64,000 bases of DNA from CAG-791 sp963655255 (GCA_963655255.1 CAVKEB010000010.1:1-64000); one strand, 5' to 3'; positions 15,840 to 25,051 are shown, numbered from the stretch's first letter. The notes: a model not told the origin generated them from the sequence alone. Numbers and translations are program-made.

Positions 15840-16742
15840 ATGGATTATCAGTGGTATCCGGGACATATGACAAAGGCAAAGCGGATGATGCAGGAAAACG
15901 TCCGCCTCGTGGATCTGGTCATTGAGATCCTTGACGCGCGCGTGCCGCTTTCCAGTCGCAATCCGGATGTGGACCAGCTGGCGCAGGGCAAACAGCGGAT
16001 GGTGATTCTGAGCAAGGCGGACCTTGCGGATCCGAAGCTGACGGCGCAGTTCACGGACTATTTTGCCAAAAAGGGCATTGCTGCGATTGCGCTGGACGCC
16101 AGAACGAAGAAAGCCAACGCACAGATCATGAAGACCCTTCAGAAGATCACGAAGGAGAAGAAGGAGCGGGATCTTAAGCGCGGGATTCGGAACCGTCCGG
16201 TCCGCGCAATGATCTGCGGGATTCCGAACGTAGGAAAGTCAACCTTTATCAACTCCCTGTCCGGAAGATCCAGCGCCAAAACCGGGAACAAGCCGGGCGT
16301 CACGAAGGGCAAGCAGTGGATTTCCTTTGCGGGGCTGGAGCTTCTGGATACGCCCGGAATCCTGTGGCCGAAGTTTGAGGATCAGAATGTCGGGCTGAGG
16401 CTCGCCCTGGTCGGTTCGATCAAGGACGATATTCTGGATGAAGAGGAGCTCGCAAGAAAGCTTCTGGCCATTCTGCTTCGGAAGTATCCGGAAATGCTGC
16501 GCGCAAGGTATTTTGACGGGAATCCTGCCACTCCCGCCGGGGAGGAACCGGTGGAGATTCCTGGGCAAACTGAGTATAATGACAAAGGACTGCAGGAGCT
16601 TCTGGTGCAGATCGCAGGGGCGAGGAATCTCCTCCGGAGCGGCGGAGAAAAGGATCCGGTCCGTGCGGCGCATCTGCTGCTCGATGATTTCCGAAGCGGA
16701 AGAATCGGGGCCATTACGCTGGATGATGCGCCGGAGGCATGA
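15840..16742 (+). CDS. rbgA: Ribosome biogenesis GTPase RbgA (YlqF)
   Basis: RbgA is a circularly permuted GTPase needed for late assembly of the 50S subunit. The order of motifs is G4 first (LSKADLAD, about 58-65), then G1 GIPNVGKSTFINSL (about 126-139), then G3 DTPGILWPKF (about 172-181). The N-terminal MDYQWYPGHMTKAKRMMQEN and the C-terminal helical domain are typical, and 300 residues is a normal length. GAGGGAGAG lies just before the ATG. A family A repeat and a spacer precede it. Confidence 0.97.
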   Translation: MDYQWYPGHMTKAKRMMQENVRLVDLVIEILDARVPLSSRNPDVDQLAQGKQRMVILSKADLADPKLTAQFTDYFAKKGIAAIALDARTKKANAQIMKTLQKITKEKKERDLKRGIRNRPVRAMICGIPNVGKSTFINSLSGRSSAKTGNKPGVTKGKQWISFAGLELLDTPGILWPKFEDQNVGLRLALVGSIKDDILDEEELARKLLAILLRKYPEMLRARYFDGNPATPAGEEPVEIPGQTEYNDKGLQELLVQIAGARNLLRSGGEKDPVRAAHLLLDDFRSGRIGAITLDDAPEA

Positions 16743-16927
16743 CGGTCTGAGAGAGAGTCCGCCTGCGGGAAGCGCAGGACCGGGTGCTCTGCGGAAGCCC
16801 CCTTTCGGAAACGGGCAGGACAGCCTGCGAAGGGGTAAACCTGTGAGAAACGCAGGGCAAGGCGTTCCGCGGGAGACTTTGTGACGAAGGGATTGCCAAA
16901 CGGAAAGGTACGGGCAGAAGATAAGCG

Positions 16928-17467
16928 ATGAAGAATACAGGAAAAACGATTTTACATACGGTAATCTGGCTTGCGGCGGTCATTGCGCTGTCATGGTTCC
17001 TGATTACCTTCGTGGCGCAGCGGACCGATGTGAACGGAACCTCGATGGTGCCGACGCTGGAGGACGGAGATCAGCTGATCGCGGACAAGGTGACATACCG
17101 TTTCCGTGATCCGAAACGGTTCGATATTATTATTTTCCCTTATCAGTACGCGGAGAACACCTATTTTATCAAAAGAGTGATCGGCCTTCCGGGAGAACGG
17201 GTCCGGATCGACGAGCAGGGCAATATCTACATCAACGATGAGCTTCTGCAGGAGGATTACGGCTACGAGCGGATGGAATACGCAGGACTTGCCGCGGAGG
17301 AGATCCAGCTGGGAGATGACGAGTATTTCGTTCTCGGCGACAACCGGAATGTGTCGGAGGACAGCCGCTATCCGGATGTCGGGAACATCAAGCGGAAGGA
17401 CATCATCGGCAGGGCATGGCTGCGGATCTATCCGTTCTCGAAGTTCGGCCTTCTGACGGACAAGTAG
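16928..17467 (+). CDS. lepB: Type I signal peptidase, second paralogue
   Basis: The 179-residue product has a short N-terminus, one membrane segment (about 8-29), the catalytic serine in VNGTSMVPTLEDGDQLI (Ser39), the lysine in FIKRVIGLPGERVRID (Lys82) and FVLGDNRNVSEDSRYPDVG. It is closer to the common Firmicutes SipS/LepB form than the paralogue at 15.0 kb, with a shorter cytoplasmic tail. Two such peptidases around rbgA may divide substrates. The 185-bp gap before it shows no clear signal. It is followed after 37 bp by rnhB. Confidence 0.95.
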   Translation: MKNTGKTILHTVIWLAAVIALSWFLITFVAQRTDVNGTSMVPTLEDGDQLIADKVTYRFRDPKRFDIIIFPYQYAENTYFIKRVIGLPGERVRIDEQGNIYINDELLQEDYGYERMEYAGLAAEEIQLGDDEYFVLGDNRNVSEDSRYPDVGNIKRKDIIGRAWLRIYPFSKFGLLTDK

Positions 17468-17504
17468 AGAATTAACATTTCACCGGTCAGGGAGACAGAG
17501 TCTT

Positions 17505-18203
17505 ATGACGAAAAAAGAAGAGGCACAGGCCAGAAGAGAGGAAAAGCTCCGGTTGGAAAAGCAGCGGGTCGCGGGAATGCGGGACTTTGAGCAGAAGGCC
17601 GTGGGAGACCTTCTGGGAGGAATTGCCCTGCCGGAAGGGTTCCTCATCTGCGGAATTGACGAGGCGGGAAGAGGACCCCTTGCGGGACCGGTCGCGGCGG
17701 GCGCCTGCATTCTTCCTCCGGATCATGATATTCTGTATCTGAATGATTCCAAAAAGCTCTCCGCGAAGAAGCGGGAGGAGCTCTATGAGGTCATCACGAA
17801 CGAGGCGCTGGCGTGGTGCGTCGGGCTTTCCTCGCCGGAGCGGATTGATGAGATCAACATTCTGCAGGCAACGTATGAAGCGATGCGGAAGGCCATCGCG
17901 GGCCTGAAGGTTCTGCCGGACGCGTTGGTCAATGATGCGGTGACGATTCCGGAGGTGGAGCTTCCCCAGGCTCCGGTGATCAAGGGGGACGCGAAATGCC
18001 TTTCCGTCGCGGCAGCCTCCATCCTTGCCAAGGTGACGAGGGACCGGATGATGGAGGAGTATGACCGGCAGTACCCGGAATACGGATTCGCGGCGCACAA
18101 GGGCTACGGAACGAAGGTACACATTGAGGCACTGCAGAAGTACGGTCCGTGTCCGATTCACCGTCGGACGTTTATTAGAAATTTTGTAGAAGGGAAAAGC
18201 TGA
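17505..18203 (+). CDS. rnhB: Ribonuclease HII
   Basis: RNase HII removes ribonucleotides from DNA. The 232-residue product has a charged N-terminal helix (about 40 residues), then ICGIDEAGRGPLAGPVAAGA (catalytic Asp and Glu near residue 50), NDSKKLSAKKREEL and KGDAKCLSVAAASILAKVTR, ending HRRTFIRNF. An AGGGAGA precedes the ATG at 17505. Its stop is 2 bp before yraN; rnhB-yraN adjacency is a common arrangement. Confidence 0.97.
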   Translation: MTKKEEAQARREEKLRLEKQRVAGMRDFEQKAVGDLLGGIALPEGFLICGIDEAGRGPLAGPVAAGACILPPDHDILYLNDSKKLSAKKREELYEVITNEALAWCVGLSSPERIDEINILQATYEAMRKAIAGLKVLPDALVNDAVTIPEVELPQAPVIKGDAKCLSVAAASILAKVTRDRMMEEYDRQYPEYGFAAHKGYGTKVHIEALQKYGPCPIHRRTFIRNFVEGKS

Positions 18204-18205
18204 GA

Positions 18206-18580
18206 ATGAGAAATTTCCGCAGGGAAGGAGGCGCTGCAGAAAGGCTGGCCGGAATGTTTCTGGAACAGAACGGCGTGCGGATTCTGGAGCGGAACTTCCG
18301 CAGCGGACGGCGCGGAGAGATTGATCTTGTCGGTCTCGACGGGAGAACCCTTGTGTTCTTCGAGGTGAAATTCCGTCAAAGTGAGGGGAGCGGGACGCCG
18401 GAAGAGGCTGTGACCGTTGGGAAGCAGAAGACCATCTGCAGGACGGCAGATTATTACCGGTGCCGGCATCAGATCCCGGAGGATCAGCCGGTGCGGTTTG
18501 ACGTTGTTGCGCTACGGCCCGCAGGAGAGGGAAAAGTTTCCTGCCATTGGGTGCGGAATGCGTTTCCCTATCATATTTAA
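18206..18580 (+). CDS. yraN: YraN/UPF0102 family nuclease-fold protein
   Basis: The 124-residue product has the family core GGAAERLAGMFLEQNGVRIL, then NFRSGRRGEIDLVGLDGRTL and FFEVKFRQSEG, which carries the E-I-D...E-V-K residues of a PD-(D/E)XK-type fold. The role is not settled in any organism I know of; links to recombination are inferred from the fold. It starts 2 bp after rnhB and ends the block; a terminator follows at once. Confidence 0.93.
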   Translation: MRNFRREGGAAERLAGMFLEQNGVRILERNFRSGRRGEIDLVGLDGRTLVFFEVKFRQSEGSGTPEEAVTVGKQKTICRTADYYRCRHQIPEDQPVRFDVVALRPAGEGKVSCHWVRNAFPYHI

Positions 18581-18633
18581 AATCCTCTGCAGTACGGCAT
18601 CCGGAAAACGCCGTGCAACAGAGGATTGTTTTT
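18581..18633 (+). terminator. Intrinsic terminator ending the rnhB-yraN transcript
   Basis: Outer stem AATCCTCTG/CAGAGGATT and inner stem GTACGGC/GCCGTGC enclose a short loop, followed by GTTTTTG. The next gene, prs, converges from the minus strand; 134 bp of the gap beyond the terminator show no further signal. Confidence 0.85.
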
Positions 18634-18767
18634 GTAATGGTTCGTCAAATTTTGTAGCTTTCTGTATGAAACGCCTTTGGCCGACAGCATCGGGGATTTT
18701 GCAGGAAAATCCGAAATGTCATGACCGGTTATGTTTTGTTACAGACAGCAGTGTCTGTGAACAATGA

Positions 18768-19994
18768 TCAGAAATCCGTGTTCTCCAGTTCCAGCTTCTC
18801 GAATTCGGTCTGCTCATTCTTGTTGAACTTCGCGAGGAGCTCATGAATCTTGGAGGTCGGCGTCGTCATGTCCGAAATCGAAGCATCATGGTTGAAGAAA
18901 TCAATGATGTTGGCCAGATATTTGCCCATGTCAGCGGAAGAGAACCACGGGCGGTCATGCAGTTCTCCCGGCTGCCAGGTGAGATTGGAAGTGATGATGA
19001 GATCGAAATCTCCCTGCTCATAGGCCTTGTCGAAGATCTCCAGACCGTCGGTGAAAAGGCCGAACGTGGTGCAGAGGAATACGCGTCCCGCGTTCATCTT
19101 CTTCAGCTGTTTTGCAGTGTCCAGAATGCTGCCGCCGGAAGAGATCATGTCATCCATGACGATGACATCCTTTCCCGCGAGGTCGCTGCCGAGGAACTCA
19201 TGCGCGACAATCGGATTCTTGCCGTTCACAATGCGGGAGTAGTCACGGCGTTTGTAGAACATACCGGTGTCGGCACCGATCACGCTTGCGAAATAGACAG
19301 CGCGGTCCAACGCTCCCTCGTCCGGAGAGATGACGACGAAATGCTCCTTGTCCAGAATGACGTCCGGGAAGGAGTGGATGATCGCACGGAGGAACTGGTA
19401 CGGGGAGATGAAGTTGTCAAAATTGGAGAGCGGGGCCACATTCTGAATCCGGGGATCGTGCGCGTCAAAGGTAATGAAATTCTTGACGCCGAGGTCCACC
19501 AGCTCATGGAACATGTTGGCGCCGTCCAGAGATTCCCGACCGGATCTCTTGTGCTGACGGCCCTCATACAGGAAGGGCATGATCACGGAAATGCGGGCTG
19601 CCTTGCCGTTGATGGCAGCGACAATCCTCTTCAGATCCTGAAAATGATCGTCCGGAGACATGTGGTTGATGAAGCCGTTCATCTTGTAGGTCAGAGAGTG
19701 GTTGGTGACATCCGTGAGAATGAAAATATCCTTGCCGCGGCAGGATTCGGCAATCACGCCCTTGCCCTCGCCGGTGCCGAAACGGACGCATTCAGCCTGC
19801 ATCCGGTAATCGTCGCGGACATATCCCTGAAAAGCGGTATCGCCCTTGGCGATGTTATCGTAATGCTTCCGGAAAGATACGAGGTAATCATTGACTTCAT
19901 TTCCCAGCGCCTCGGCGGAGGGAAGAACAACAAGCTCAAGCGGGGCGACCGGGATGCGGCGTTCCAGCTTCTGATGCAGCTGCAGATCAGACAT
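18768..19994 (-). CDS. prs: Ribose-phosphate pyrophosphokinase, long form
   Basis: Prs makes PRPP from ribose 5-phosphate and ATP for nucleotide, histidine and tryptophan synthesis. The 408-residue product has the PRPP-binding loop DVIVMDDMISSGGSILDTAK and an N-terminal phosphoribosyltransferase-like half with MPFLYEGRQHKRSGRESLDG. Usual bacterial Prs is about 315 residues and has a DLHADQIQGFF-type loop; here the corresponding loop reads FDAHDPRIQN, and there are additions at both ends. This long type is, to my knowledge, usual in Lachnospiraceae. I start it at the ATG whose first base is 19994 because AAGGAG is 7 nt upstream; the ATG two codons earlier is too close to that site. Confidence 0.93.
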   Translation of the reverse strand: MSDLQLHQKLERRIPVAPLELVVLPSAEALGNEVNDYLVSFRKHYDNIAKGDTAFQGYVRDDYRMQAECVRFGTGEGKGVIAESCRGKDIFILTDVTNHSLTYKMNGFINHMSPDDHFQDLKRIVAAINGKAARISVIMPFLYEGRQHKRSGRESLDGANMFHELVDLGVKNFITFDAHDPRIQNVAPLSNFDNFISPYQFLRAIIHSFPDVILDKEHFVVISPDEGALDRAVYFASVIGADTGMFYKRRDYSRIVNGKNPIVAHEFLGSDLAGKDVIVMDDMISSGGSILDTAKQLKKMNAGRVFLCTTFGLFTDGLEIFDKAYEQGDFDLIITSNLTWQPGELHDRPWFSSADMGKYLANIIDFFNHDASISDMTTPTSKIHELLAKFNKNEQTEFEKLELENTDF

Positions 19995-20203
19995 GGACAT
20001 ACTCCTTGTTTTTATTATTATGATGCATCGAACGATTGCAGGCATCCTGAATTTTACACTGGAAATTCAGGGTGCGGCTGGCCGTCCTGTCCGAATCGGA
20101 TATAAAGTCGGATCTCCTGCGGTTTCATCCGGCAGATCACTTCTGCCAATGTCAGTGAAAACCTGTGGCATACGGAAGAATATGCATGCCAGACGGCCTA
20201 TTC

Positions 20204-20232
20204 ATTGTACTTTCTATGGAAGGAACCCGCAA
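20204..20232 (-). promoter_or_regulatory. Candidate prs promoter (minus strand), in a 446-bp divergent gap
   Basis: On the minus strand TTGCGG (20227-20232) and TACAAT (20204-20209) are 17 bp apart, giving a leader of about 200 nt. In that leader a 9-bp hairpin CCTGAATTT/AAATTCAGG (20046-20071) lies about 50 nt before the start codon. The rest of 19995-20440 holds no gene; AT-rich sequence near 20305-20335 may hold the forward promoter of the radical SAM gene but has no clear -35 box. Confidence 0.4.
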
Positions 20233-20440
20233 GCGGTTAATTTCCGTGGCGGAACGATCAGCAGTCCGTGGGATTCTTTACCCATTCCGGGAAAATTGTC
20301 CATTTTTTAACAAAGAAACGTGTTACAATATGAAATGAATCTTGGTCATAAAGTCGCATACCCGGTGGCGGGCAACAGGTCAGACCGGCTGCTTCTGGGG
20401 AAAATTACGTGCCGCAGGAAAATGAGGCAGGGAGGAAATT

Positions 20441-21841
20441 ATGGCAAACAAATTGACACATGCAGCAGAACGGGCAGCATTTCAGGCGGTTTTGAAGACA
20501 GCGGGAAGAAAGGCTGTTTCAAACCGTGAGGAAGGATTCGTCGGCGTTATTGACGCGATTCAGAAAATCAACGGAGACACTTGGCCGCCGGAAGCCTATG
20601 ACAGACTCCGCGCAACGTTCAGCAAGGAAGGAAAGTGGACGAAATTCTTCAACAACCTTCTGGACTATGTCGATCTGGACTATCTGGAAGGACTGTTCAT
20701 GGCGTTTGGTTTTGAGGCAGGTTTTTCCGGATACAAGGAGACGAAGAAGGCGGCGCAGAAGTACGGCGTCAGCATTCCGTGGGTCATCCTGTTCGATCCT
20801 ACCTCGGCCTGTAACCTGCACTGCACCGGCTGCTGGGCATCCGAGTACGGTCATCAGCTGAATCTCTCCTATGAGGATATGGACAAGATCGTCACGGAGG
20901 GAAAGGAGCTCGGCATTCACGGCTATGTCATGACGGGCGGCGAGCCGACCGTGCGCAAGAACGATATTTTCCGTCTCGCGCAGAAGCACAAGGACTGCGG
21001 CTTCATGCTGTTCACGAACGGCACGCTGGTGGATCAGGAGTTCTGCGACGAGATGAAGAAGTCGAAGAACATCGTCCTGTCCATGTCGATCGAGGGCTAT
21101 GAGGATACGACGGACGCAAGACGAGGCAAGGGTACCTTCCAGAAGGTCATGGACACCATGGATCTTCTTCACAAGAACGGCCTGGTTTACGGCACGTCCA
21201 TCTGCTACACGAGAGCGAACTGTGAGGCGGTTACTTCGGACGAGTTCATGGATTTCCTGATTTCCAAGGGCGTTGCGTTCAGTTGGTACTTCCACTTCAT
21301 GCCGGTTGGAATGGATGCGACGATGGATCTTGTTCCGACACCGGAGCAGCGTGAATATATGTATCACCGCATTCGTGAGATCCGCGGCTATGAAGGCGGC
21401 AAACCGATCTTTGCGATGGATTTCCAGAACGATGGCGAGTGGGTCAACGGATGCATCGCAGGCGGCAAGAACTACTGCCACATCAACCCGAACGGAGATG
21501 TGGAGCCCTGCGTCTTCATTCACTATTCCGGAGCGAACATTCACGAGAAGAGCCTTCTGGAGTGCCTGCAGCAGCCGCTGTTCAAGCTCTATCAGAAGAA
21601 CCAGCCCTTCAATGAAAACCTGCTGCAGCCCTGTCCTTTCCTGGAGAACCCGGAGAAGCTTCAGGCAATCGTCAAGGCAGCCGGTGCCAAGAGCACAGAC
21701 CTGACGGAGCCCGAGACGGTCGAGCACCTCTGTGGGAAGTGCGAGAACTACGCAAAGGAGTGGGCTCCGGTTGCGGACAAGCTCTGGAAGTCCAACCATC
21801 CGGATTATGAGAAGAGTGAGAAGGAAATTGTGCTGAAGTAA
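20441..21841 (+). CDS. Radical SAM/SPASM-type protein of unknown substrate
   Basis: The 466-residue product has a helical N-terminal region (about 1-110), then the radical SAM cluster motif in TSACNLHCTGCWASEYGHQL (Cys124, Cys128, Cys131), the GGEPTVR loop, and a C-terminal SPASM-like part with CIAGGKNYCHINPNGDVEPC and further cysteines (CPFL, CGKCENYAKEW) that would hold extra iron-sulfur clusters. Such enzymes often modify peptides or act as anaerobic maturases; there is no peptide or partner gene next to it, so substrate cannot be named. GGGAGGAA precedes the ATG. It stands alone, with a terminator after it. Confidence 0.88.
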   Translation: MANKLTHAAERAAFQAVLKTAGRKAVSNREEGFVGVIDAIQKINGDTWPPEAYDRLRATFSKEGKWTKFFNNLLDYVDLDYLEGLFMAFGFEAGFSGYKETKKAAQKYGVSIPWVILFDPTSACNLHCTGCWASEYGHQLNLSYEDMDKIVTEGKELGIHGYVMTGGEPTVRKNDIFRLAQKHKDCGFMLFTNGTLVDQEFCDEMKKSKNIVLSMSIEGYEDTTDARRGKGTFQKVMDTMDLLHKNGLVYGTSICYTRANCEAVTSDEFMDFLISKGVAFSWYFHFMPVGMDATMDLVPTPEQREYMYHRIREIRGYEGGKPIFAMDFQNDGEWVNGCIAGGKNYCHINPNGDVEPCVFIHYSGANIHEKSLLECLQQPLFKLYQKNQPFNENLLQPCPFLENPEKLQAIVKAAGAKSTDLTEPETVEHLCGKCENYAKEWAPVADKLWKSNHPDYEKSEKEIVLK

Positions 21842-21935
21842 GCAGCGGGCGTCGCGGGGATTCCGCATATGGGAACCGTGAAAAGAACGGTTTCAGCCGG
21901 TCTGCCTGATTTCAATAATGCTCTGTAATGATGCA

Positions 21936-21989
21936 GTGCCGTTACGGGAATGATACGAGTTGTGTCACTCCTGTGACGGCACGTTTTTG
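21936..21989 (+). terminator. Probable terminator after the radical SAM gene
   Basis: GTGCCGT pairs with ACGGCAC, with an inner GAGT/ACTC helix, and is followed by GTTTTTG. It lies in the 344-bp gap 21842-22185. Confidence 0.65.
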
Positions 21990-21998
21990 TTACATCCG

Positions 21999-22025
21999 CA
22001 CATTATTTTCATGGAAAGTAATGTG
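21999..22025. promoter_or_regulatory. 12-bp inverted repeat in the gap before the MFS gene
   Basis: CACATTATTTTC, centre ATG, GAAAGTAATGTG forms a 12-bp palindrome with a single T/G mismatch. It has no T-run, so an operator is as likely as an RNA hairpin. The remaining 160 bp to the MFS gene have no clear promoter. Confidence 0.4.
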
Positions 22026-22185
22026 TGCTCGTCATTTTCATCGATGACAGCCGCATCTTGTTTTTCTGCAGGGGAAGTTTGCTTTTAAAACAATGCTGCC
22101 AAAGGCGGGAGCGCTTGTGCTAAGATGAGAGGAGCATGCGGCCCTTTTGGGAATCGCAGGACAAGGGGAAAGGATTTCAGAGAAC

Positions 22186-23340
22186 ATGTACATGTTATTG
22201 CTGGCACTCATTTATCTCGCATTCATCAGCCTGGGGCTTCCGGATTCGCTTCTCGGCTCCGGCTGGCCGGTGATGCACACTGAGCTTGGGGTTCCTGTGT
22301 CCTACATGGGAATTGTGTCGATGATCATTTCTGGCGGAACGATCGTATCAAGCCTTCTGTCGGACCGGCTCACCCGCAGGTTCGGAACCCGGATTGTGAC
22401 GGTTGTGAGCGTATTTCTCACCGTGCTCGCGTTATTCGGCTTTTCGTGTTCCAGCCGCTTCTGGATGCTGATGGTATTCGGGATTCCCTACGGACTCGGA
22501 GCGGGAGCGATTGACGCGGCTCTCAACAATTACATTGCCCTTCATTACAAGGCAAAACACATGAGCTGGCTGCACTGCTTCTGGGGTGTCGGAACGATCA
22601 TCAGCCCGTTCATCATGAGCTATGCGCTGGTCAACCGCACCTGGAACAGCGGATACCGGATCGTGGGGCTGATCCAGCTGGCGATTGCACTCCTTCTGCT
22701 GGTTACACTTCCTGTCTGGAAGGTGAACGGGACGAAAACGGGAGAGGCGGGGAAGAGTGTCGGTCTTTTCGGTGCGCTGCGCATCAGGGGCGTTCCGTTT
22801 CTTCTGACCGGATTTTTCGCCTACTGCGCCGCGGAGGCGACCACGATGCAGTGGGCTGCCACGTATTTTGCAGAGGTGAAGGGAATTCCCGCGGAGCGTG
22901 CGGCGGGATTTGCGGCGCTGTTTTACATCGGAATCACGGCGGGAAGATTCGTCAGCGGCTTTATCACGGACAAGCTCGGCGACCGGCGAATGATTCAGCT
23001 CGGCACCGGGATCCTGATCTGCGGAATCGCGGCGCTTCTTCTGCCGATCAGCTCCTATCAGGCGGCATTCGTCGCCTTTCTGGTGATCGGGTTCGGGTGC
23101 GGCCCGATTTATCCCTGCATCATTCATTCCACGCCGGATAATTTCGGCGCGGAGAATTCGGGAGCCATCATCGGAATCCAGATGGCAAGCGCTTATGTCG
23201 GCTCCACCTTCATTCCGCCGATTTTCGGGCTGATCGGAAATCACGTGACCTTCGCGGTCATGCCGGTCTTCCTGCTGATTTTCTTCCTCCTGATGATCGT
23301 GATGGTGGAGAGGACCTTCCGGGTAACGAGGAAAGCATGA
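22186..23340 (+). CDS. Major facilitator superfamily transporter
   Basis: The 384-residue product has about 12 hydrophobic segments in two halves. The cytoplasmic loop 2-3 motif is visible as SDRLTRRFGTRIVTVVS and its second-half counterpart as GFITDKLGDRRMIQLG. The first segment starts MYMLLLALIYLAFISLGLPD, a form seen in the FucP/YbjJ-like MFS branch that carries sugars or unknown solutes. I start it at the ATG at 22186 rather than an upstream TTG. Its stop overlaps the next ATG, so the two products are probably made together, and the partner (U32-like) is the best hint about function, though not enough to name a substrate. Confidence 0.88.
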   Translation: MYMLLLALIYLAFISLGLPDSLLGSGWPVMHTELGVPVSYMGIVSMIISGGTIVSSLLSDRLTRRFGTRIVTVVSVFLTVLALFGFSCSSRFWMLMVFGIPYGLGAGAIDAALNNYIALHYKAKHMSWLHCFWGVGTIISPFIMSYALVNRTWNSGYRIVGLIQLAIALLLLVTLPVWKVNGTKTGEAGKSVGLFGALRIRGVPFLLTGFFAYCAAEATTMQWAATYFAEVKGIPAERAAGFAALFYIGITAGRFVSGFITDKLGDRRMIQLGTGILICGIAALLLPISSYQAAFVAFLVIGFGCGPIYPCIIHSTPDNFGAENSGAIIGIQMASAYVGSTFIPPIFGLIGNHVTFAVMPVFLLIFFLLMIVMVERTFRVTRKA

Positions 23341-24236
23341 TGTCGCTTGCAACCTTTCACCTTCCGGGGCTGTTCGAATTCTATGAGCTGTACCGGGTAT
23401 TTTTCCCTCTGTTTCGTGAGCACCGGGAGTATTTTTATGACTGGTGCGACATCGGTTCGGTGTATGGGGCACCGGCGGGGTGCCTCTGGGGAGGCGGCCG
23501 CGTGGAAACAGGAGAGGCAGAGCCGCAGGAGGTACTGGCGCTCCTTCGGGAATACGGGATTTCGGCAAGACTCACTTTCAGCAATTTACTTCTTCGGAAG
23601 GAGCATCTCTCCGACCCGAAATGCAATGCGCTCTGCAAAATGTTCGCCCGGGAAGAGGGTGTGGAGAACGGCGTCATCGTCCATTCGGAGCTTCTTGCGG
23701 ATTACCTGAGAGAGAACTATCCGCAGCTGTATCTGGTTTCTTCCACGACGAAGGTCCTCACGGAGTTTGAGGCCTTCCGGAGGGAAACGGAGCGGAGTGA
23801 GTTCCGGTATGTCGTTCCGGATTTTCGCCTGAACAAGAGGTTGGATCTTCTGGCATCGCTTTCGGACATTCAGAAGGACAAGACGGAATTTCTCTGCAAT
23901 GAGTGCTGCTGGTTTGGCTGCAGAGAGCGGAAAGCCTGCTATGAGGCGGTCAGCAGATTGAGCCTTGGAGAGAAAGGGCCGGAACACCGCTGCAGGGCCC
24001 CGCACGCAGAGGAGGGCTACCGCTTTTCCAGGGCGATGGAGAATCCGGGATTTATCGGTATCGGAGATATCCGGAATATTTATCTTCCGATGGGATTTTC
24101 CAATTTCAAGATCGAGGGGCGTGGTCTCGGAAGCGCACTGGTGCTGGAGTTTCTTCTATATTACATGACGAAGCCGGAGTGCCAGCTGAAGGTTCGGGAG
24201 GCGGTTTATCTTGACAATATGCTGGACTTGTTCTAG
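23337..24236 (+). CDS. U32-peptidase-like (UbiV/YhbV-type) TIM-barrel protein with cysteine cluster
   Basis: The 299-residue product has features of the U32/collagenase-like fold family: the barrel strand-turn ending FKIEGRGLGSA (about 260) and a cysteine cluster CNECCWFGCRERKACYEA (about 189-206) that resembles the iron-sulfur ligands of U32-type proteins. No classical protease site can be assigned. It overlaps the MFS gene by 4 bp (ATGA), so translation is likely coupled. A family A repeat begins 6 bp after its stop. Function in this pair is unknown. Confidence 0.55.
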   Translation: MMSLATFHLPGLFEFYELYRVFFPLFREHREYFYDWCDIGSVYGAPAGCLWGGGRVETGEAEPQEVLALLREYGISARLTFSNLLLRKEHLSDPKCNALCKMFAREEGVENGVIVHSELLADYLRENYPQLYLVSSTTKVLTEFEAFRRETERSEFRYVVPDFRLNKRLDLLASLSDIQKDKTEFLCNECCWFGCRERKACYEAVSRLSLGEKGPEHRCRAPHAEEGYRFSRAMENPGFIGIGDIRNIYLPMGFSNFKIEGRGLGSALVLEFLLYYMTKPECQLKVREAVYLDNMLDLF

Positions 24237-24241
24237 AGAAG

Positions 24242-24315
24242 TTTGAAAGTGACATCGATATGTCGCTTTCAAACTGCAGCATCGGTGTTGACGCGCCGGC
24301 TGCCTCAGCGAGGTA
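24242..24315 (+). repeat. Family A repeat, shortened copy A3
   Basis: H1 (GAAAGTGAC with GTCGCTTTC, one G-T wobble), H2 and H4 are present; H3 and its flanks have been lost by a clean internal deletion. The terminal GAGG lies 5 nt before the ATG of the next gene and serves as its ribosome site, as in rnc and tyrA. Confidence 0.85.
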
Positions 24316-24318
24316 AAT

Positions 24319-24888
24319 ATGAACAAAAAGGTTAGCGGAAAAGAAAAAGTGACGATGCCTTTTTTGATGAAAGGACTTGCCCTCGCGTTCCTCGCGGGGA
24401 CGGTCCTTTTTGCGCTTTTGTACGGGAAAACCGCTGCGGGGATCTGTCTGTCCCTCGCGATCACCTGCGGAACCTTTGCCTATCACCTGTGGATGCGGCT
24501 TCTGACGGGACTGGCATTCCGGATGGTGATGCGAAACCGCGCGGATTACCGAAGACGCTGGTATCAGGTCTCGCCGCGCGAGCGGGCGCTGTATGAGAGG
24601 CTGGGAGTGAAGATGTGGAAGAAAAGGCTTCCGTCCTATGATGCGTCTTTGTTTGATCCGCATCTTCACACCTGGGAGGAAATCGCGCAGGCGATGTGCC
24701 AGGCGGAGCTGGTGCATGAAACCATCGCGGTGCTGAGCTTCCTTCCGATCGCGGCGGGCCGGTGGTTCGGCGCGTTCCCGGTTTTTATCCTCACCTCGGT
24801 ACTGGCGGCCGCGTTTGATCTGACATTCGTGATGCTGCAGAGATACAACCGGCAGAGAGTGCTGGCAATTCTGAGCCGGAAGCGTTGA
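24319..24888 (+). CDS. CrtO-like membrane acyltransferase-family protein
   Basis: The 189-residue product has two N-terminal hydrophobic segments (about 13-32 and 38-57), a basic middle with YERLGVKMWKKRLP, an AELVHETIAVLSFLPIAAG segment and the C-terminal FDLTFVMLQRYNRQRVLAIL. The ERLGVKxWK and QRYNRxR blocks match the family of glycosyl-4,4'-diaponeurosporenoate acyltransferase (CrtO). No carotenoid genes are nearby, so the real substrate is open. The start codon at 24319 is fixed by the GAGG at the end of the preceding repeat. Confidence 0.6.
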   Translation: MNKKVSGKEKVTMPFLMKGLALAFLAGTVLFALLYGKTAAGICLSLAITCGTFAYHLWMRLLTGLAFRMVMRNRADYRRRWYQVSPRERALYERLGVKMWKKRLPSYDASLFDPHLHTWEEIAQAMCQAELVHETIAVLSFLPIAAGRWFGAFPVFILTSVLAAAFDLTFVMLQRYNRQRVLAILSRKR

Positions 24889-25026
24889 AAATTCGTAACT
24901 GTTCCGAACATCTCAAATTTTTCAATAAAATCCTCAATGTCGTCGGCAGAACCCCTTCGGGACTTGACCGCAGTGCAATGATAAAAATTCTGTTTTTCCG
25001 GAACATGTGTTACAATATCATCTGTA

Positions 25027-25051
25027 TGTGCGGGCATACCATGCCTGCACA
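25027..25051 (+). other. Hairpin in the der leader
   Basis: TGTGCGGGCAT, loop ACC, ATGCCTGCACA gives an 11-bp stem with one G-T pair, about 130 nt before the der start. No T-run follows. The rest of the 292-bp gap 24889-25180 shows only a TACAAT (25012-25017) without a clear -35 box. Confidence 0.4.
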
